Source: Flavobacterium bizetiae (GTDB lineage: Bacteria > Bacteroidota > Bacteroidia > Flavobacteriales > Flavobacteriaceae). Taken from it: a stretch of DNA of 51,015 bases. The stretch spans positions 1 to 51,015 of the forward strand of contig NZ_CADCSU010000139.1 in assembly GCF_902804475.1 (NCBI RefSeq), written 5' to 3'. The notes below the pieces were generated by a model that searched no databases, was not told the DNA's origin, and saw only the letters and a list, made by a program, of their open reading frames with translations. Positions 7,150 through 16,869 of this stretch are shown piece after piece. Within the stretch, counting starts at the first letter, position 1, and the number at the start of each line of letters is the position of its first letter. The translations under genes were made by a program, and so were the position numbers.

Positions 7150-10100
7150 TTAAAAATTTAGATTTAGTCCCATTGTATAAATCCTTGGAGTTGGATAAAA
7201 TCCATTGTCGATTCCTGATCCTACAGACGATTGCGAAACATTATCGTCATTTCTTGGCCCTGTTATAGCAGCCGGATCAAAACCTTTGTATTTGGTAAAC
7301 GTATACAAATTGTTTACCCCTACATACAGGCGAAATTTTGAAATCCCAATTTTATCTGAGAATGTTTTGTTTAGTGTATACCCTAATTGTACGTTCTGAA
7401 TTCTTACAAAAGAAGCATCTTCTACATAATAATCAGAAAAAAGGTTGTTATTGGTAGCTCCCGTTGTAACTCTGGGAACTGTATTACTTGTTCCTTCTCC
7501 AGTCCATCTTCCTAAAACGTAATTAGATTTGTTTACATCTGTAAGCGTACGCTCGTAATTTCTAACCATATCGTTTCCTATAGAAGCATAAGCATAGGCA
7601 AGAAAATCAAGATTTTTGTAGTTAAGGGTTAGATTTAATCCCATAATTACGCTTGCAATCGGATCTCCAATATAGGTTCTGTCTTTACTGTCTATGATAC
7701 CATCACCATTCATATCTTTAAAACGAATATCTCCCGGAGCTGTAGCTGATCCTAAAGCTGCCTGTGATGGATGTGCTGCAATTTCGGCCTGATTCTGAAA
7801 AATTCCGTCTGTTTTATATCCGTAAAAATATCCTATAGGCTGTCCTTTTTCCATTCTTGAAGGAAGAAGAGGTTGCCCTACACCAAAACCTCCCGCTTCT
7901 GTATAACCCGTACTATTGGCTACTTCTAAAACTTCGTTGTCGATTGTAGTGATATTATATCCGATATTAAAATTAAAATTATCTGATATTTTGTCTTTAT
8001 AATTAACCGAAAATTCGAATCCTTTGTTACGTACTGAACCTGCATTCATTGTAGGTGAAGACGCTCCCGGAGCATAAACTCCTGTTATTCCAGATACCGG
8101 AATTTTTGGTATTAATAATTTATCGCGTGTATCTATAAAATAATCTGCTGTAAAGTCTAACTTATTATTCAATAATCTAAAATCAAAACCTACGTCAAAC
8201 TTTTTAGCTTCTTCCCATTGCAGTTTAGGATTTGGTAATCCTCCAACTGCTGTTCCGTTTACCAAAGCTCCATTAAATACATAAGTAGCTTCTCCGTCTA
8301 ATAATCCTGTATAACCATTAAGTCGTATTTGGTCATTTCCTAAAACTCCATAACTTATTCTAAATTTTAAGAAATTTAAAAAGCTGTTATCTTTTAAAAA
8401 TGATTCTTCAGAAACTACCCATCCTGCAGTAAATGAAGGAAAGTATCCCACTCTGTTCTCTGGTCCGAACTTAGTTGATGCATCTCTTCTAAAAATTGCA
8501 TTTAAAAGATATTTCCCTTTATAATCATATTCCAGAATCCCAACATAAGAAACTCTTCTTTCATCATAACTATACGATGATACATCGCGACCACCAGCCG
8601 GACTTGTTCCTTTTGCAAGGTTGATATCAGCATATTTCCATGAATTATTAGGAACATCAAAACCAGTTGCCCCAAGTCCTGAACCCCAGGTTTTGTAAAC
8701 TGTTGATACTAAGATTGCTTTGATATTATGATCTCCAAAAAGAGTCTTTTTGTATTCTGCAATAAGGTCAAGCGTATAATCATTATCGTTTACGGTATTT
8801 TGAGTAACACTGCTACGGGTAACATCAAACACTTTTCCTCCGTAACTTACTTGTTTCGCAAAGTTTCTGCTAATGCTATTTCCTGTATTAAAACCTATAC
8901 GAGACGTAAATTTAAACTCTTTGGTGATGTCATAAACAAGGCTAACACTTCCGTTTAGTTTTCTTAATTTATAGTCATTATAAGTATTATCTATTTGTGC
9001 CAAAGGATTGATGATTTCTACCCCATATCCTGGTGTACTAGGAACTAATGAATAATTTCCGTTTTTATCGCGCACCGGTAAAGTTGATGGTGTATTGATT
9101 GCATTAAAAAGTACCGAACCTAATCCGTTTTCATTTAATGAATCCCTGTCCAGATAAGTATAAATAAAATTGGTTTGTAGTTTGATCTTGCTCGATAAAT
9201 CAGCCCCTAAAGATAGTCTTGCTGTATTTCTTTTAAAGTCAGATTTTGATCCACCAATAATACCTTGTTGGCTTAAATCTGATCCGCTAAATAAATATGT
9301 AATTTTATCTGAACCTCCAGAAATTGAAATATCATTATTAATAACCGGAGCCGGATTAAAAATTTCGTCTTGCCAATTAGTTCCTTTTCCTAAGCCGGAA
9401 ACATTCGGATAAGGCAATGCTTGTCCTCCATTAGCATAACTTTCGTTTAATAATAATGCATATTCTGTAGCATTAAGCATCGACATTTTTCTTGATGTTT
9501 CCTGCGTACCAAAAGAAGAATTAAAAGAAACCTTGGTTTTAGAATTCTTTCTACCCGTTTTTGTTGTTACCAACACAATTCCGTTGGCTCCTAATACTCC
9601 ATAAACAGCTGCCTGCGCATCTTTAAGTACTGTTATCGATTCGATATCACTAGGATTTAAAATACTTAAATCTCCCTGATAACCATCTATAAATACAGTT
9701 GCTGCATTATTTCCGTTTGTAGCAATACCTCTAATATTGATATTCATTGGTGCTCCGGGAGCACCTGATTGCGCTGTAACACTCACACCGGCAACAGTAC
9801 CTTGCAGGGCTTGTTCTACTTTAAGAGGATGAAGATCCTCGATCGTTTTGCTGGATACCACTGTAACTGCTCCGGTAACATCTCTTTTCTTCCTGCTGCT
9901 GTATCCTAATACTACAACCTCATCAAGAGATCTGGCATCGTCAGTCATTTTAACTGTTATTTTGGTTCCTGAAACCGCAACTTCCTGCGTTTTAAAACCT
10001 ATATAACTGAAAACAATTATAGTTCCTTTTGGAACTCCTAATAATTTAAAAGATCCATCAAAGTCTGTGGTTGTACTTTGTGATGAACTTTTAACTTTTA

Positions 10101-10221
10101 CATTTACGCCCGGCAGAGATAAACCCGAGCCATCTAATACTGTACCGCTTACATCTAAAGACTGCGAGAACGCATAAGATGTAAACAGTATTAGTACGGT
10201 TAGTAATAATCTAGATTTCAT
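7150..10221 (-). CDS. SusC/RagA family TonB-linked outer-membrane transporter
   Basis: A 1023-aa TonB-dependent receptor that imports oligosaccharides with its SusD partner. The signal peptide is at 1-19 (ending AFSQ). A CarboxypepD_reg-like domain covers about 21-105, followed by DEVVVLGY, which marks the TonB-box region. The plug domain includes QALQGTVAGVSVTAQSG and MNINIRGIATNG. The 22-strand barrel ends in the terminal phenylalanine of GLNLNF. There is no N-terminal STN domain, so sigma/anti-sigma signalling through it is unlikely, in line with the SusR-like regulator next door. It is the first structural gene of the operon. A 16-bp palindrome lies 21-36 bp before its start. Confidence 0.96.
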   Translation of the reverse strand: MKSRLLLTVLILFTSYAFSQSLDVSGTVLDGSGLSLPGVNVKVKSSSQSTTTDFDGSFKLLGVPKGTIIVFSYIGFKTQEVAVSGTKITVKMTDDARSLDEVVVLGYSSRKKRDVTGAVTVVSSKTIEDLHPLKVEQALQGTVAGVSVTAQSGAPGAPMNINIRGIATNGNNAATVFIDGYQGDLSILNPSDIESITVLKDAQAAVYGVLGANGIVLVTTKTGRKNSKTKVSFNSSFGTQETSRKMSMLNATEYALLLNESYANGGQALPYPNVSGLGKGTNWQDEIFNPAPVINNDISISGGSDKITYLFSGSDLSQQGIIGGSKSDFKRNTARLSLGADLSSKIKLQTNFIYTYLDRDSLNENGLGSVLFNAINTPSTLPVRDKNGNYSLVPSTPGYGVEIINPLAQIDNTYNDYKLRKLNGSVSLVYDITKEFKFTSRIGFNTGNSISRNFAKQVSYGGKVFDVTRSSVTQNTVNDNDYTLDLIAEYKKTLFGDHNIKAILVSTVYKTWGSGLGATGFDVPNNSWKYADINLAKGTSPAGGRDVSSYSYDERRVSYVGILEYDYKGKYLLNAIFRRDASTKFGPENRVGYFPSFTAGWVVSEESFLKDNSFLNFLKFRISYGVLGNDQIRLNGYTGLLDGEATYVFNGALVNGTAVGGLPNPKLQWEEAKKFDVGFDFRLLNNKLDFTADYFIDTRDKLLIPKIPVSGITGVYAPGASSPTMNAGSVRNKGFEFSVNYKDKISDNFNFNIGYNITTIDNEVLEVANSTGYTEAGGFGVGQPLLPSRMEKGQPIGYFYGYKTDGIFQNQAEIAAHPSQAALGSATAPGDIRFKDMNGDGIIDSKDRTYIGDPIASVIMGLNLTLNYKNLDFLAYAYASIGNDMVRNYERTLTDVNKSNYVLGRWTGEGTSNTVPRVTTGATNNNLFSDYYVEDASFVRIQNVQLGYTLNKTFSDKIGISKFRLYVGVNNLYTFTKYKGFDPAAITGPRNDDNVSQSSVGSGIDNGFYPTPRIYTMGLNLNF

Positions 10222-10241
10222 AATTAGTTAGTTTTTATTGA

Positions 10242-10257
10242 AAGATAAATTTATCTT
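10242..10257. promoter_or_regulatory. Perfect 16-bp palindrome in front of susC
   Basis: AAGATAAATTTATCTT is its own reverse complement and lies 21 bp upstream of the susC start. Extended by one base, its core differs at one of 17 positions from the dyad in front of the rrf2-like gene (33253-33269). It could be an operator or an mRNA leader hairpin. Such AT-rich palindromes also arise by chance at about this frequency. Confidence 0.35.
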
Positions 10258-10462
10258 ATCCGTTTAGGAAAACGATAATTTTAACCTCAACAAAAAACAT
10301 ACATCATAAAAAAATCATAGCTTAATTCAAGATATCTCAAAATACACCCTTATTTAACTATAATTTACGAATGTTAATTTCTTTAACATAAATGCTGCAA
10401 AATCACAACAAACCGTTAATGTTGAGGTAATGTATAGTTTTTTAGAAGCTTTTTTTAATTTA

Positions 10463-13264
10463 CTATACAGCCAAAATATATTCGACTAAACCGTTTTCGT
10501 GTTGCAAATCCATTTTTTTACGCAAACGATACCTTTTTATTTCTACGCTGCGAACAGAGATATTAAATAATGGAGCGATTTCTTTTGATGAAAGGTTCAA
10601 TCGCAAATAGGCACAAAGACGTAAATCGTTTGGCGTAAGTAAAGGGTGAAGCTGCTTGATCCTTTTTAGAAAATCTTTATCGGCATTATCAAACGCTTCT
10701 TTAAATACATTCCAGGAATCTTCCTCGGTAATGTTTTTGTTTATCGTACTTATAACCGATTTGATATTAGTGCTATCGTTTTGACTCGTCTTTTTTAAAT
10801 CTTCTTTTATAAATGCCAGCAATTCATTTTTACTGTTCAAGCTCATGGTCGAAACCGCCAGTTCTCTATTTTTATTATCAACGTCCTGAGAGAGCTGCTC
10901 GTTTCTGAGTTTCATTAATTGCTGTTCATTTTCGAGTTCTTTAATCTCCAGTAAAAGATTATTTTCTTCTATCAGCTTTTCTTTTTGTTTATGATAATAA
11001 TTGCGATAGGCTTTGTTTACGAAATACGCCAGAACCATCATTAAAAGAAAATAAATAAACCACGCCAAATTGGTCAAATACCATGGTTTTAAAACTACAA
11101 ATGTATAGGTCGCAGTATTTTGTAAAATTGTATTGGCATATTTTACCCTTACTTTAAAAGTATATTTTCCCGGAGCTAAATTTTTGAAATTTACTGTAGC
11201 TTTTGTGCTCCATTCGCTCCAATCGTTCTGAAAACCTTCTAATAAATACTGATATTCTGAGTTGATGTATTTGTTGTATTCCGGAACGGTGTAATTTAAA
11301 GTGATGTTATTTTCGTTTGATTTAAATTCTCCTTCGTCCTGAATCGCGACATTCTTCAGGTTTTCATTTTGCTTATTGATTGTAATATCAGTAATAAAAA
11401 CGGTATAATTTTTAAAACTTAAATCCTCGATATTCAAGGTATAATAACCATCTGTAGTACCTATTAAATAAGTCGATTTTGAAATTTGCGTAATATTCTC
11501 AAAACCCAGCATCGAGTTGGTCAACGAAGACGGAATAGGAATTACATTCTGTTTTAATTGATTACTTAATTTACTGGCCGAAAAATAATGAATGTAGTTT
11601 TTAGAAAACAACCAGATTTTGTTCGAATTGTCTACGATTAATTTTCCTGATGTATATTCATCTTTTTCAAAAATAGAACTAAGTAAATTATCTTTTTCGA
11701 ATTGTTTAGTGTTTTGGTTTAATTTGAAAATTCCGTCTTTGTACGCATAATAAATCGCATTATTAAATTTAACTAAACTTGCATTTTTACCTTTTTTAGG
11801 AGATTTATAAGTATAAAATCCACTTGTTCTGGATAAGGTCTGATCTACTTTTAATCTAAAAATTCCTTTGTATTCATGACTTACATAAACATCAAAATTA
11901 TTGGTGATTTCAAAATAACGCGACGAATAATCAAATCCCTTTATTTTATTTTTAAAAACCCATTGATTGTTTACTTTTTCTAAAACCGAAATTCCGTAGT
12001 AATTCCCCTGAAGCAGTTTGTTCTTATTATTGGGAACAGATTCAAATTTCCAGGTTCCTGAACCAGAAAATATACTTCGCGCCGAATCATTTGTAATAAT
12101 AAAAGTTCCTGAATCATGTCCGCAAAAAAGTGTGTTATCATATACAAAAAGCGACCAGACTTGTCCTTTTGTTCCGTTTATGAATTTGAACTCAGCATTG
12201 CTTTGAATACTTTTGCAAAACAATCCCTGATTGGTTCCTACATACAACATACCATTATAACTGGCCGATGCATATACGGTTCCCAGAACTCCGGTATCAT
12301 CTGTAAAACTATGTACGGGCGAATTAATATTGATGCAATTGATTCCGTTATCCAGCCCCGCCCACAAATTACGATCCTTATCCTCAAAAAGAGACAATGC
12401 GGTATTATTGCTCAGCCCCTTGCTTTGCGAAATATGATATTTTAGTTTTCCTGTATCTGATAAAATAAAAATTCCGTTTGAAACAGTTCCCAAAGCAAAA
12501 CTTCCGTCCTCGAGAAGCTGACTACTATAGACAAAACTCGATTTTAGTTCAGCATCAACATCTGTTGTAAGACGCGCTAGATTACTTCCTGATAATTTAT
12601 AAATACCGTCTAATTGTGTCTGAATCAGCAAGCCTTCTTCTGTGGTAAATATATTGACCATCGTGAATTTTTTAAGGATTGGATGATCTGAAACTAATTT
12701 GGCAACACCGCTTTCTATTTCAAAAAGTCCTTCGTTTAAGGTTTGAAAATAAATGGCATTTTTATTTGCGAATGATTTAACAACACCATTTTTGGGTGCA
12801 ATGATTTTAAATTTCCCTGTTTTGGTATCATAAATATAAATTCGGTTCAGGGATTGAAATAAAATCCACTGATCGTATTTAAGAATATTCCAGAATTGTT
12901 CGTCGTCTAAAATTTTATTTTTGATCGTATCGCTGAGCGAAGTATACTTTAATTTACCGTTTTTTTGCCTCGTCCAATAACCAAAATTCATGTAGCAGCC
13001 TGTGTAAATTTTATTTCCAATAACTTTTACAGATCGCATTATGGTTTCATTTGGCGTAGGATATAATTGCCAGTTTGTACCGTTGTATTCTAAAAGGCCA
13101 TCATTGTTGGCAAAATACAAATAGTTCTGATCGTCCTGAGAAATCATCCAACTTTGATTTCCGGCCCCATATACAGAAGAGGAATATTTAATAATTGGTG
13201 GAAACTCCTGCGAAAACAGGATAAAACTCATCAAAAAAAACAGGATAGATATTTTAGTCTTCAA
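10463..13264 (-). CDS. SusR-like membrane regulator: beta-propeller sensor, Y_Y_Y domain, LuxR-type HTH
   Basis: A 933-aa inner-membrane one-component regulator. The signal peptide ends at ILFSQ. A periplasmic propeller region with reg_prop-like repeats covers about 20-630 (LYFANNDGLLEYNGTNWQLY, DRNLWAGLDNGIN, KIWLFSKNY). The Y_Y_Y domain lies at about 660-725 (EYQYLLEGFQNDWSEWS, LAPGKYTFKVRV). One transmembrane helix follows at about 733-752, then a coiled coil at about 760-815. A C-terminal helix-turn-helix of the LuxR/GerE type covers about 876-920 (LSSKEIAPLFNISVRSVEIKRYR). There is no histidine kinase or receiver domain, unlike hybrid two-component regulators. It probably senses glucan oligosaccharides and activates susC, whose start is 241 bp downstream. 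Confidence 0.9.
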   Translation of the reverse strand: MKTKISILFFLMSFILFSQEFPPIIKYSSSVYGAGNQSWMISQDDQNYLYFANNDGLLEYNGTNWQLYPTPNETIMRSVKVIGNKIYTGCYMNFGYWTRQKNGKLKYTSLSDTIKNKILDDEQFWNILKYDQWILFQSLNRIYIYDTKTGKFKIIAPKNGVVKSFANKNAIYFQTLNEGLFEIESGVAKLVSDHPILKKFTMVNIFTTEEGLLIQTQLDGIYKLSGSNLARLTTDVDAELKSSFVYSSQLLEDGSFALGTVSNGIFILSDTGKLKYHISQSKGLSNNTALSLFEDKDRNLWAGLDNGINCININSPVHSFTDDTGVLGTVYASASYNGMLYVGTNQGLFCKSIQSNAEFKFINGTKGQVWSLFVYDNTLFCGHDSGTFIITNDSARSIFSGSGTWKFESVPNNKNKLLQGNYYGISVLEKVNNQWVFKNKIKGFDYSSRYFEITNNFDVYVSHEYKGIFRLKVDQTLSRTSGFYTYKSPKKGKNASLVKFNNAIYYAYKDGIFKLNQNTKQFEKDNLLSSIFEKDEYTSGKLIVDNSNKIWLFSKNYIHYFSASKLSNQLKQNVIPIPSSLTNSMLGFENITQISKSTYLIGTTDGYYTLNIEDLSFKNYTVFITDITINKQNENLKNVAIQDEGEFKSNENNITLNYTVPEYNKYINSEYQYLLEGFQNDWSEWSTKATVNFKNLAPGKYTFKVRVKYANTILQNTATYTFVVLKPWYLTNLAWFIYFLLMMVLAYFVNKAYRNYYHKQKEKLIEENNLLLEIKELENEQQLMKLRNEQLSQDVDNKNRELAVSTMSLNSKNELLAFIKEDLKKTSQNDSTNIKSVISTINKNITEEDSWNVFKEAFDNADKDFLKRIKQLHPLLTPNDLRLCAYLRLNLSSKEIAPLFNISVRSVEIKRYRLRKKMDLQHENGLVEYILAV

Positions 13265-13413
13265 TTTTAGCCGTGATATTAATTTATTACAAAAACAGTC
13301 CTAAAATAGCTCATTTTATATTGAAATCACAAATTTTTAATAAAATAAAAAACGATTTAGTACACCTCAATTAATTCACCCGTAAAGCTCAGAATATAGA
13401 ATGTGAAAGTATG

Positions 13414-13447
13414 TTACGCCCCAATGATCGAAACCATTATCTATTCT
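13414..13447 (+). repeat. Decayed REP-like repeat copy
   Basis: TTACGCCCCAATGATCGAAA followed by CCATTATCTATTC matches the 251-285 copy (TTACGTCCCAATAGTTGAAA, CCATTGGCTATG) with several substitutions. The palindrome is partly lost. Confidence 0.5.
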
Positions 13448-13570
13448 TCTCTACTATAGAATTAAATGTAGCTTATGATTTCAGCCTTATGGAAACTAAA
13501 GACTACGAAACATGGTAATTATGTTAGAATTTGGAACAATGGCATTAACAAAACTCAATTCAAAATTGAT

Positions 13571-13578
13571 TACTTTTG
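13571..13578 (+). promoter_or_regulatory. Candidate minus-7 element of uvrA
   Basis: TACTTTTG matches TAnnTTTG. No TTG sits at the expected minus-33 spacing. Transcription would begin near 13585, 12 nt before the ATG. This argues against the in-frame TTG at 13585 as the start codon. Confidence 0.45.
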
Positions 13579-13596
13579 TAAAAATTGACTTTTTGT

Positions 13597-16392
13597 ATGC
13601 AGATTGATCTTTCTACACTCGACCCAAAACATAATATTATAATTAAAGGAGCACAAGTACATAATTTAAAAAATGTAGATGTTGCTATTCCCAGAAATAA
13701 ACTGGTTGTAATCACAGGTCTTTCAGGATCAGGTAAATCAAGTTTAGCTTTTGACACTTTGTATGCCGAAGGACAACGCCGTTATGTAGAGAGTTTATCA
13801 TCCTACGCACGTCAGTTTCTTGGCAGATTAGACAAACCAAAAGTAGAATATATAAAAGGTATTGCTCCGGCAATTGCTATTGAGCAAAAAGTAAATACAA
13901 CGAACGCGCGTTCGACTGTAGGAACTTCTACCGAAATCTACGATTACGTAAAACTTTTATTCGCAAGGATTGGTCGTACTTATTCACCTATTTCCGGACT
14001 TGAAGTCAAAAAAAATACTGTTACGGATGTTGTTACAGATGTAAAAGGTATGGAACTTGACAGCAAATGGATACTTCTTGCTCCTATTCATCTTGAAGAA
14101 GGAAGAAAACTTGAAGACAAACTAAAAGTATTGTTGCAACAAGGTTTTGCACGTATTCTGGTAGATAACGAAATGGTTCGTTTAGACGAATTTACGCCTA
14201 CAGAAGTTCATAAATTAGACAATAAAGATATCTTACTAATCATTGACAGGATTGTTGTCAAGGATGAAGAAGAGTTTTATAACCGTCTGGCCGATGCAGT
14301 ACAAACAGCTTTTTTTGAAGGAAAAGGAATTTGTTATCTTCAGGAAGTAGGTTCAGACAAAAGATTTACCTATTCGAATAATTTTGAATTAGACGGAATT
14401 ACGTTTTTAGAACCCAACGTTCACTTATTCAGTTTTAATAATCCTTACGGAGCTTGTCCGGTTTGCGAAGGCTACGGAAATATTATTGGTATTGATGCTG
14501 ATTTAGTGGTACCAAATACCTCTTTATCTGTTTTTGAGAATGCTATTTATCCGTGGAGAGGAGATAGTATGGGCTGGTATAAAGACGAATTGGTAAAACA
14601 CGCTTATAAATTTGATTTCCCTATTCATAAACCTTTCTTTGAATTAAGCGAAGATCAAAAGGATTTAATATGGAAAGGAAATCAGTATTTTCAGGGGTTG
14701 AACGGTTTCTTTAAAGAACTTGAAGAAAAAAATTATAAAATTCAAAACCGTGTGATGTTATCGCGTTACCGCGGAAAAACAAAATGTCATGCGTGTCGCG
14801 GAAAACGTTTACGCGAAGAAGCTTCTTACGTAAAAATTAACGGCAAAACAGTTTCCGATTTAGTCGATTTACCAATTAAACATTTGGTTACTTTTTTCAA
14901 AAATATTGATCTAAATGTTTACGAAAAGCAAATCGCAAAACGTTTAATGGTCGAAATCAATAATCGTTTATCGTTTCTAACAGAAGTTGGTTTAGATTAT
15001 CTTACCTTAAACAGAAACTCTGCAACGCTTTCCGGTGGAGAATCGCAACGTATTAACCTGGCCACTTCGTTAGGAAGTAGTTTGGTGGGTTCGATGTATA
15101 TTCTTGATGAGCCAAGTATTGGTTTACACCCAAAAGATTCTGAGCGCTTAATTAAAGTTTTATTGTCCCTACGTGATTTAGGCAATACGGTTATTGTTGT
15201 AGAACACGATGAAGATATCATGAAAGCTGCTGATATGATTATCGATATTGGTCCTGAAGCAGGAACTTTTGGTGGTCATCTTGTGGCTCAGGGAACTTAT
15301 GATGAAATTCTGCAATCAGATTCATTAACAGCAAAATATTTAAATGGTGATTTAGAAATTTCGGTTCCTAAAAAGAGACGAAAATTTAAAAATCATATTG
15401 ATATTATTGGCGCCAGAGAAAACAACTTAAAAAATATCGATGTTACTTTTCCTTTAGATGTTCTAACTGTCGTTACAGGAGTTTCAGGAAGTGGAAAAAG
15501 TACTTTGATCAAAAAGATCTTGTTTCCGGCAATGCAGAAAAAACTGGAAAATGCTGCTGAAAAAGCGGGTCAGTTTAGCGAAATAAAAGGTTCTTTTTCT
15601 CAGATCAAACATATCGAATATGTCGATCAAAATCCGATTGGTAGAAGTTCAAGGTCAAATCCTGTAACGTATATTAAAGCATATGATGATATTCGTGATT
15701 TATATGCTAAAGAGAAATTATCCAAAATAAGAGGTTATCAGGCCAAACATTTTTCTTTTAATGTCGATGGCGGCCGATGCGAAACCTGTAAAGGAGAAGG
15801 TTCTATAAACGTCGAAATGGTCTTTATGGCTGATGTTTCTTTGCCTTGCGAAACTTGCGGAGGAAAACGTTTTAAAAAGGAAATTTTAGAAATTGCTTTC
15901 GATAATAAAAACATCAACGATATTCTAACCATGACTATTGATGATGCCATTGCTTTTTTCGATAAAAACAAACAAGTTAAGATTACTCAAAAGCTTCAAC
16001 CGCTACAAGATGTTGGTTTAGGATATGTACAATTGGGGCAGTCTTCTTCTACTCTTTCCGGTGGTGAAGCGCAACGTATTAAACTCGCTTCGTTTTTAGT
16101 AAAAGGAGCAACAAAAGATAAAGCATTGTTTGTTTTTGATGAACCTACAACCGGTTTGCATTTTCATGATATCAAAAAATTATTAGCTTCTTTTGATGCA
16201 TTAATAGAAAAAGGACATTCGATCATTGTAATCGAACATAATCTGGATCTTATAAAATGTGCTGACTGGATTATTGATTTAGGTCCTGAAGGAGGAGAAA
16301 ACGGTGGATATCTATTAGCCGCAGGAACACCAGAAGACATTGTAAAAGAAAAGAAATCTGTTACGGGGATTTATTTAAAAGATAAATTATAG
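13597..16392 (+). CDS. uvrA: UvrABC excinuclease subunit A
   Basis: A 931-aa DNA damage sensor of nucleotide excision repair; it loads UvrB at lesions. It has two ABC ATPase halves. The first has Walker A GLSGSGKSS (41-49) and signature LSGGESQR (about 478). The second has Walker A GVSGSGKST (about 627) and signature LSGGEAQR (about 821). Zinc-binding pairs are CPVC/CHAC (about 287 and 398) and CETC/CETC (about 727 and 750). Length is normal for UvrA. I chose the ATG at 13597 (MQIDLSTLDP) because the upstream TTG at 13585 falls at the likely transcription start. An 8-bp repeat array and a terminator follow the stop. Confidence 0.98.
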   Translation: MQIDLSTLDPKHNIIIKGAQVHNLKNVDVAIPRNKLVVITGLSGSGKSSLAFDTLYAEGQRRYVESLSSYARQFLGRLDKPKVEYIKGIAPAIAIEQKVNTTNARSTVGTSTEIYDYVKLLFARIGRTYSPISGLEVKKNTVTDVVTDVKGMELDSKWILLAPIHLEEGRKLEDKLKVLLQQGFARILVDNEMVRLDEFTPTEVHKLDNKDILLIIDRIVVKDEEEFYNRLADAVQTAFFEGKGICYLQEVGSDKRFTYSNNFELDGITFLEPNVHLFSFNNPYGACPVCEGYGNIIGIDADLVVPNTSLSVFENAIYPWRGDSMGWYKDELVKHAYKFDFPIHKPFFELSEDQKDLIWKGNQYFQGLNGFFKELEEKNYKIQNRVMLSRYRGKTKCHACRGKRLREEASYVKINGKTVSDLVDLPIKHLVTFFKNIDLNVYEKQIAKRLMVEINNRLSFLTEVGLDYLTLNRNSATLSGGESQRINLATSLGSSLVGSMYILDEPSIGLHPKDSERLIKVLLSLRDLGNTVIVVEHDEDIMKAADMIIDIGPEAGTFGGHLVAQGTYDEILQSDSLTAKYLNGDLEISVPKKRRKFKNHIDIIGARENNLKNIDVTFPLDVLTVVTGVSGSGKSTLIKKILFPAMQKKLENAAEKAGQFSEIKGSFSQIKHIEYVDQNPIGRSSRSNPVTYIKAYDDIRDLYAKEKLSKIRGYQAKHFSFNVDGGRCETCKGEGSINVEMVFMADVSLPCETCGGKRFKKEILEIAFDNKNINDILTMTIDDAIAFFDKNKQVKITQKLQPLQDVGLGYVQLGQSSSTLSGGEAQRIKLASFLVKGATKDKALFVFDEPTTGLHFHDIKKLLASFDALIEKGHSIIVIEHNLDLIKCADWIIDLGPEGGENGGYLLAAGTPEDIVKEKKSVTGIYLKDKL

Positions 16393-16397
16393 AGGAA

Positions 16398-16437
16398 AGG
16401 TGCTGAGGTACTGAGGTGCAAAGGGACAAAGGTTTTT
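16398..16437 (+). repeat. 8-bp tandem repeat after the uvrA stop
   Basis: Five 8-nt units follow in phase: AGGTGCTG, AGGTACTG, AGGTGCAA, AGGGACAA, AGGTTTTT. The array starts 5 nt after the stop. Related arrays with the same strand sense follow two other plus-strand genes (48568-48647, 50830-50869). Confidence 0.75.
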
Positions 16438-16465
16438 TACTTTTTATTTTAGAGAACTTAATACT

Positions 16466-16487
16466 TTGACTTCGCTCAGCCTGACAA
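16466..16487 (+). repeat. Short dispersed-element remnant
   Basis: GACTTCGCTCAGCCTGACAA resembles a short intergenic element I recall from many Bacteroidota genomes. It occurs once here, so the call rests on memory only. Confidence 0.3.
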
Positions 16488-16495
16488 TAAAATAA

Positions 16496-16541
16496 AAAAT
16501 TCCAAATTCCAATGAGTTAATCATTTGGAATTTGGAATTTT
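16496..16541. terminator. Bidirectional terminator between uvrA and the 101-aa gene
   Basis: The left arm (16496-16515, AAAATTCCAAATTCCAATGA) pairs with 16521-16541 with one bulged base. Runs of A and T on both sides suit two convergent genes. Confidence 0.8.
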
Positions 16542-16563
16542 TAAATTTTGCGATTTAAATTTG

Positions 16564-16869
16564 TTAAGCGACTAAACATCGTTCTTCAAAGGGGAAACCA
16601 TCTTCGTCGATGGCAACTAATACTTTTTTTTGTTTTGATGCCTCAATTGTGAGATAAAGCCATGCAAATGACCACAATCCTAAGGTTAGACAAAAAATAA
16701 TGAAATTTAAACCATGATTTACCACTTTTCCGCCTTTGGAAAGGACTGCAAAAAGGAATTCATCATTTCTCTCTTCTAATGTAAATCCGTTATGAACTTT
16801 GTTTGATATCATATTAGAAAACACCTGTAAGCTCTGCTCCTGACTAAGTCCATTGTTCTTCATAATCAT
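16564..16869 (-). CDS. Small membrane protein, unknown function
   Basis: A 101-aa protein with an amphipathic N-terminal half (SQEQSLQVFSNMISNKVHNGF). A hydrophobic stretch covers about 52-74 (NFIIFCLTLGLWSFAWLYLTIEA) and is long enough for one membrane helix. The tail is charged (KQKKVLVAIDEDGFPFEERCLVA). The ATG at 16863 is an alternative start two codons in. It has its own terminator side (16496-16541) and lies 237 bp from the MscS gene. I do not recognise a family. Confidence 0.7.
   Translation of the reverse strand: MIMKNNGLSQEQSLQVFSNMISNKVHNGFTLEERNDEFLFAVLSKGGKVVNHGLNFIIFCLTLGLWSFAWLYLTIEASKQKKVLVAIDEDGFPFEERCLVA

Larger units (their letters stand above)
13265..13596. other. Divergent spacer between the regulator and uvrA
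   Basis: 332 bases with no gene. It contains a decayed copy of the window-start palindromic repeat (13414-13447) and a uvrA minus-7 element (13571-13578). I found no convincing promoter for the regulator. Confidence 0.6.

Noticed and set aside
13585..13596. TTG start for uvrA four codons upstream
   Set aside because: It coincides with the predicted transcription start just after TACTTTTG; the ATG at 13597 fits UvrA N-termini.
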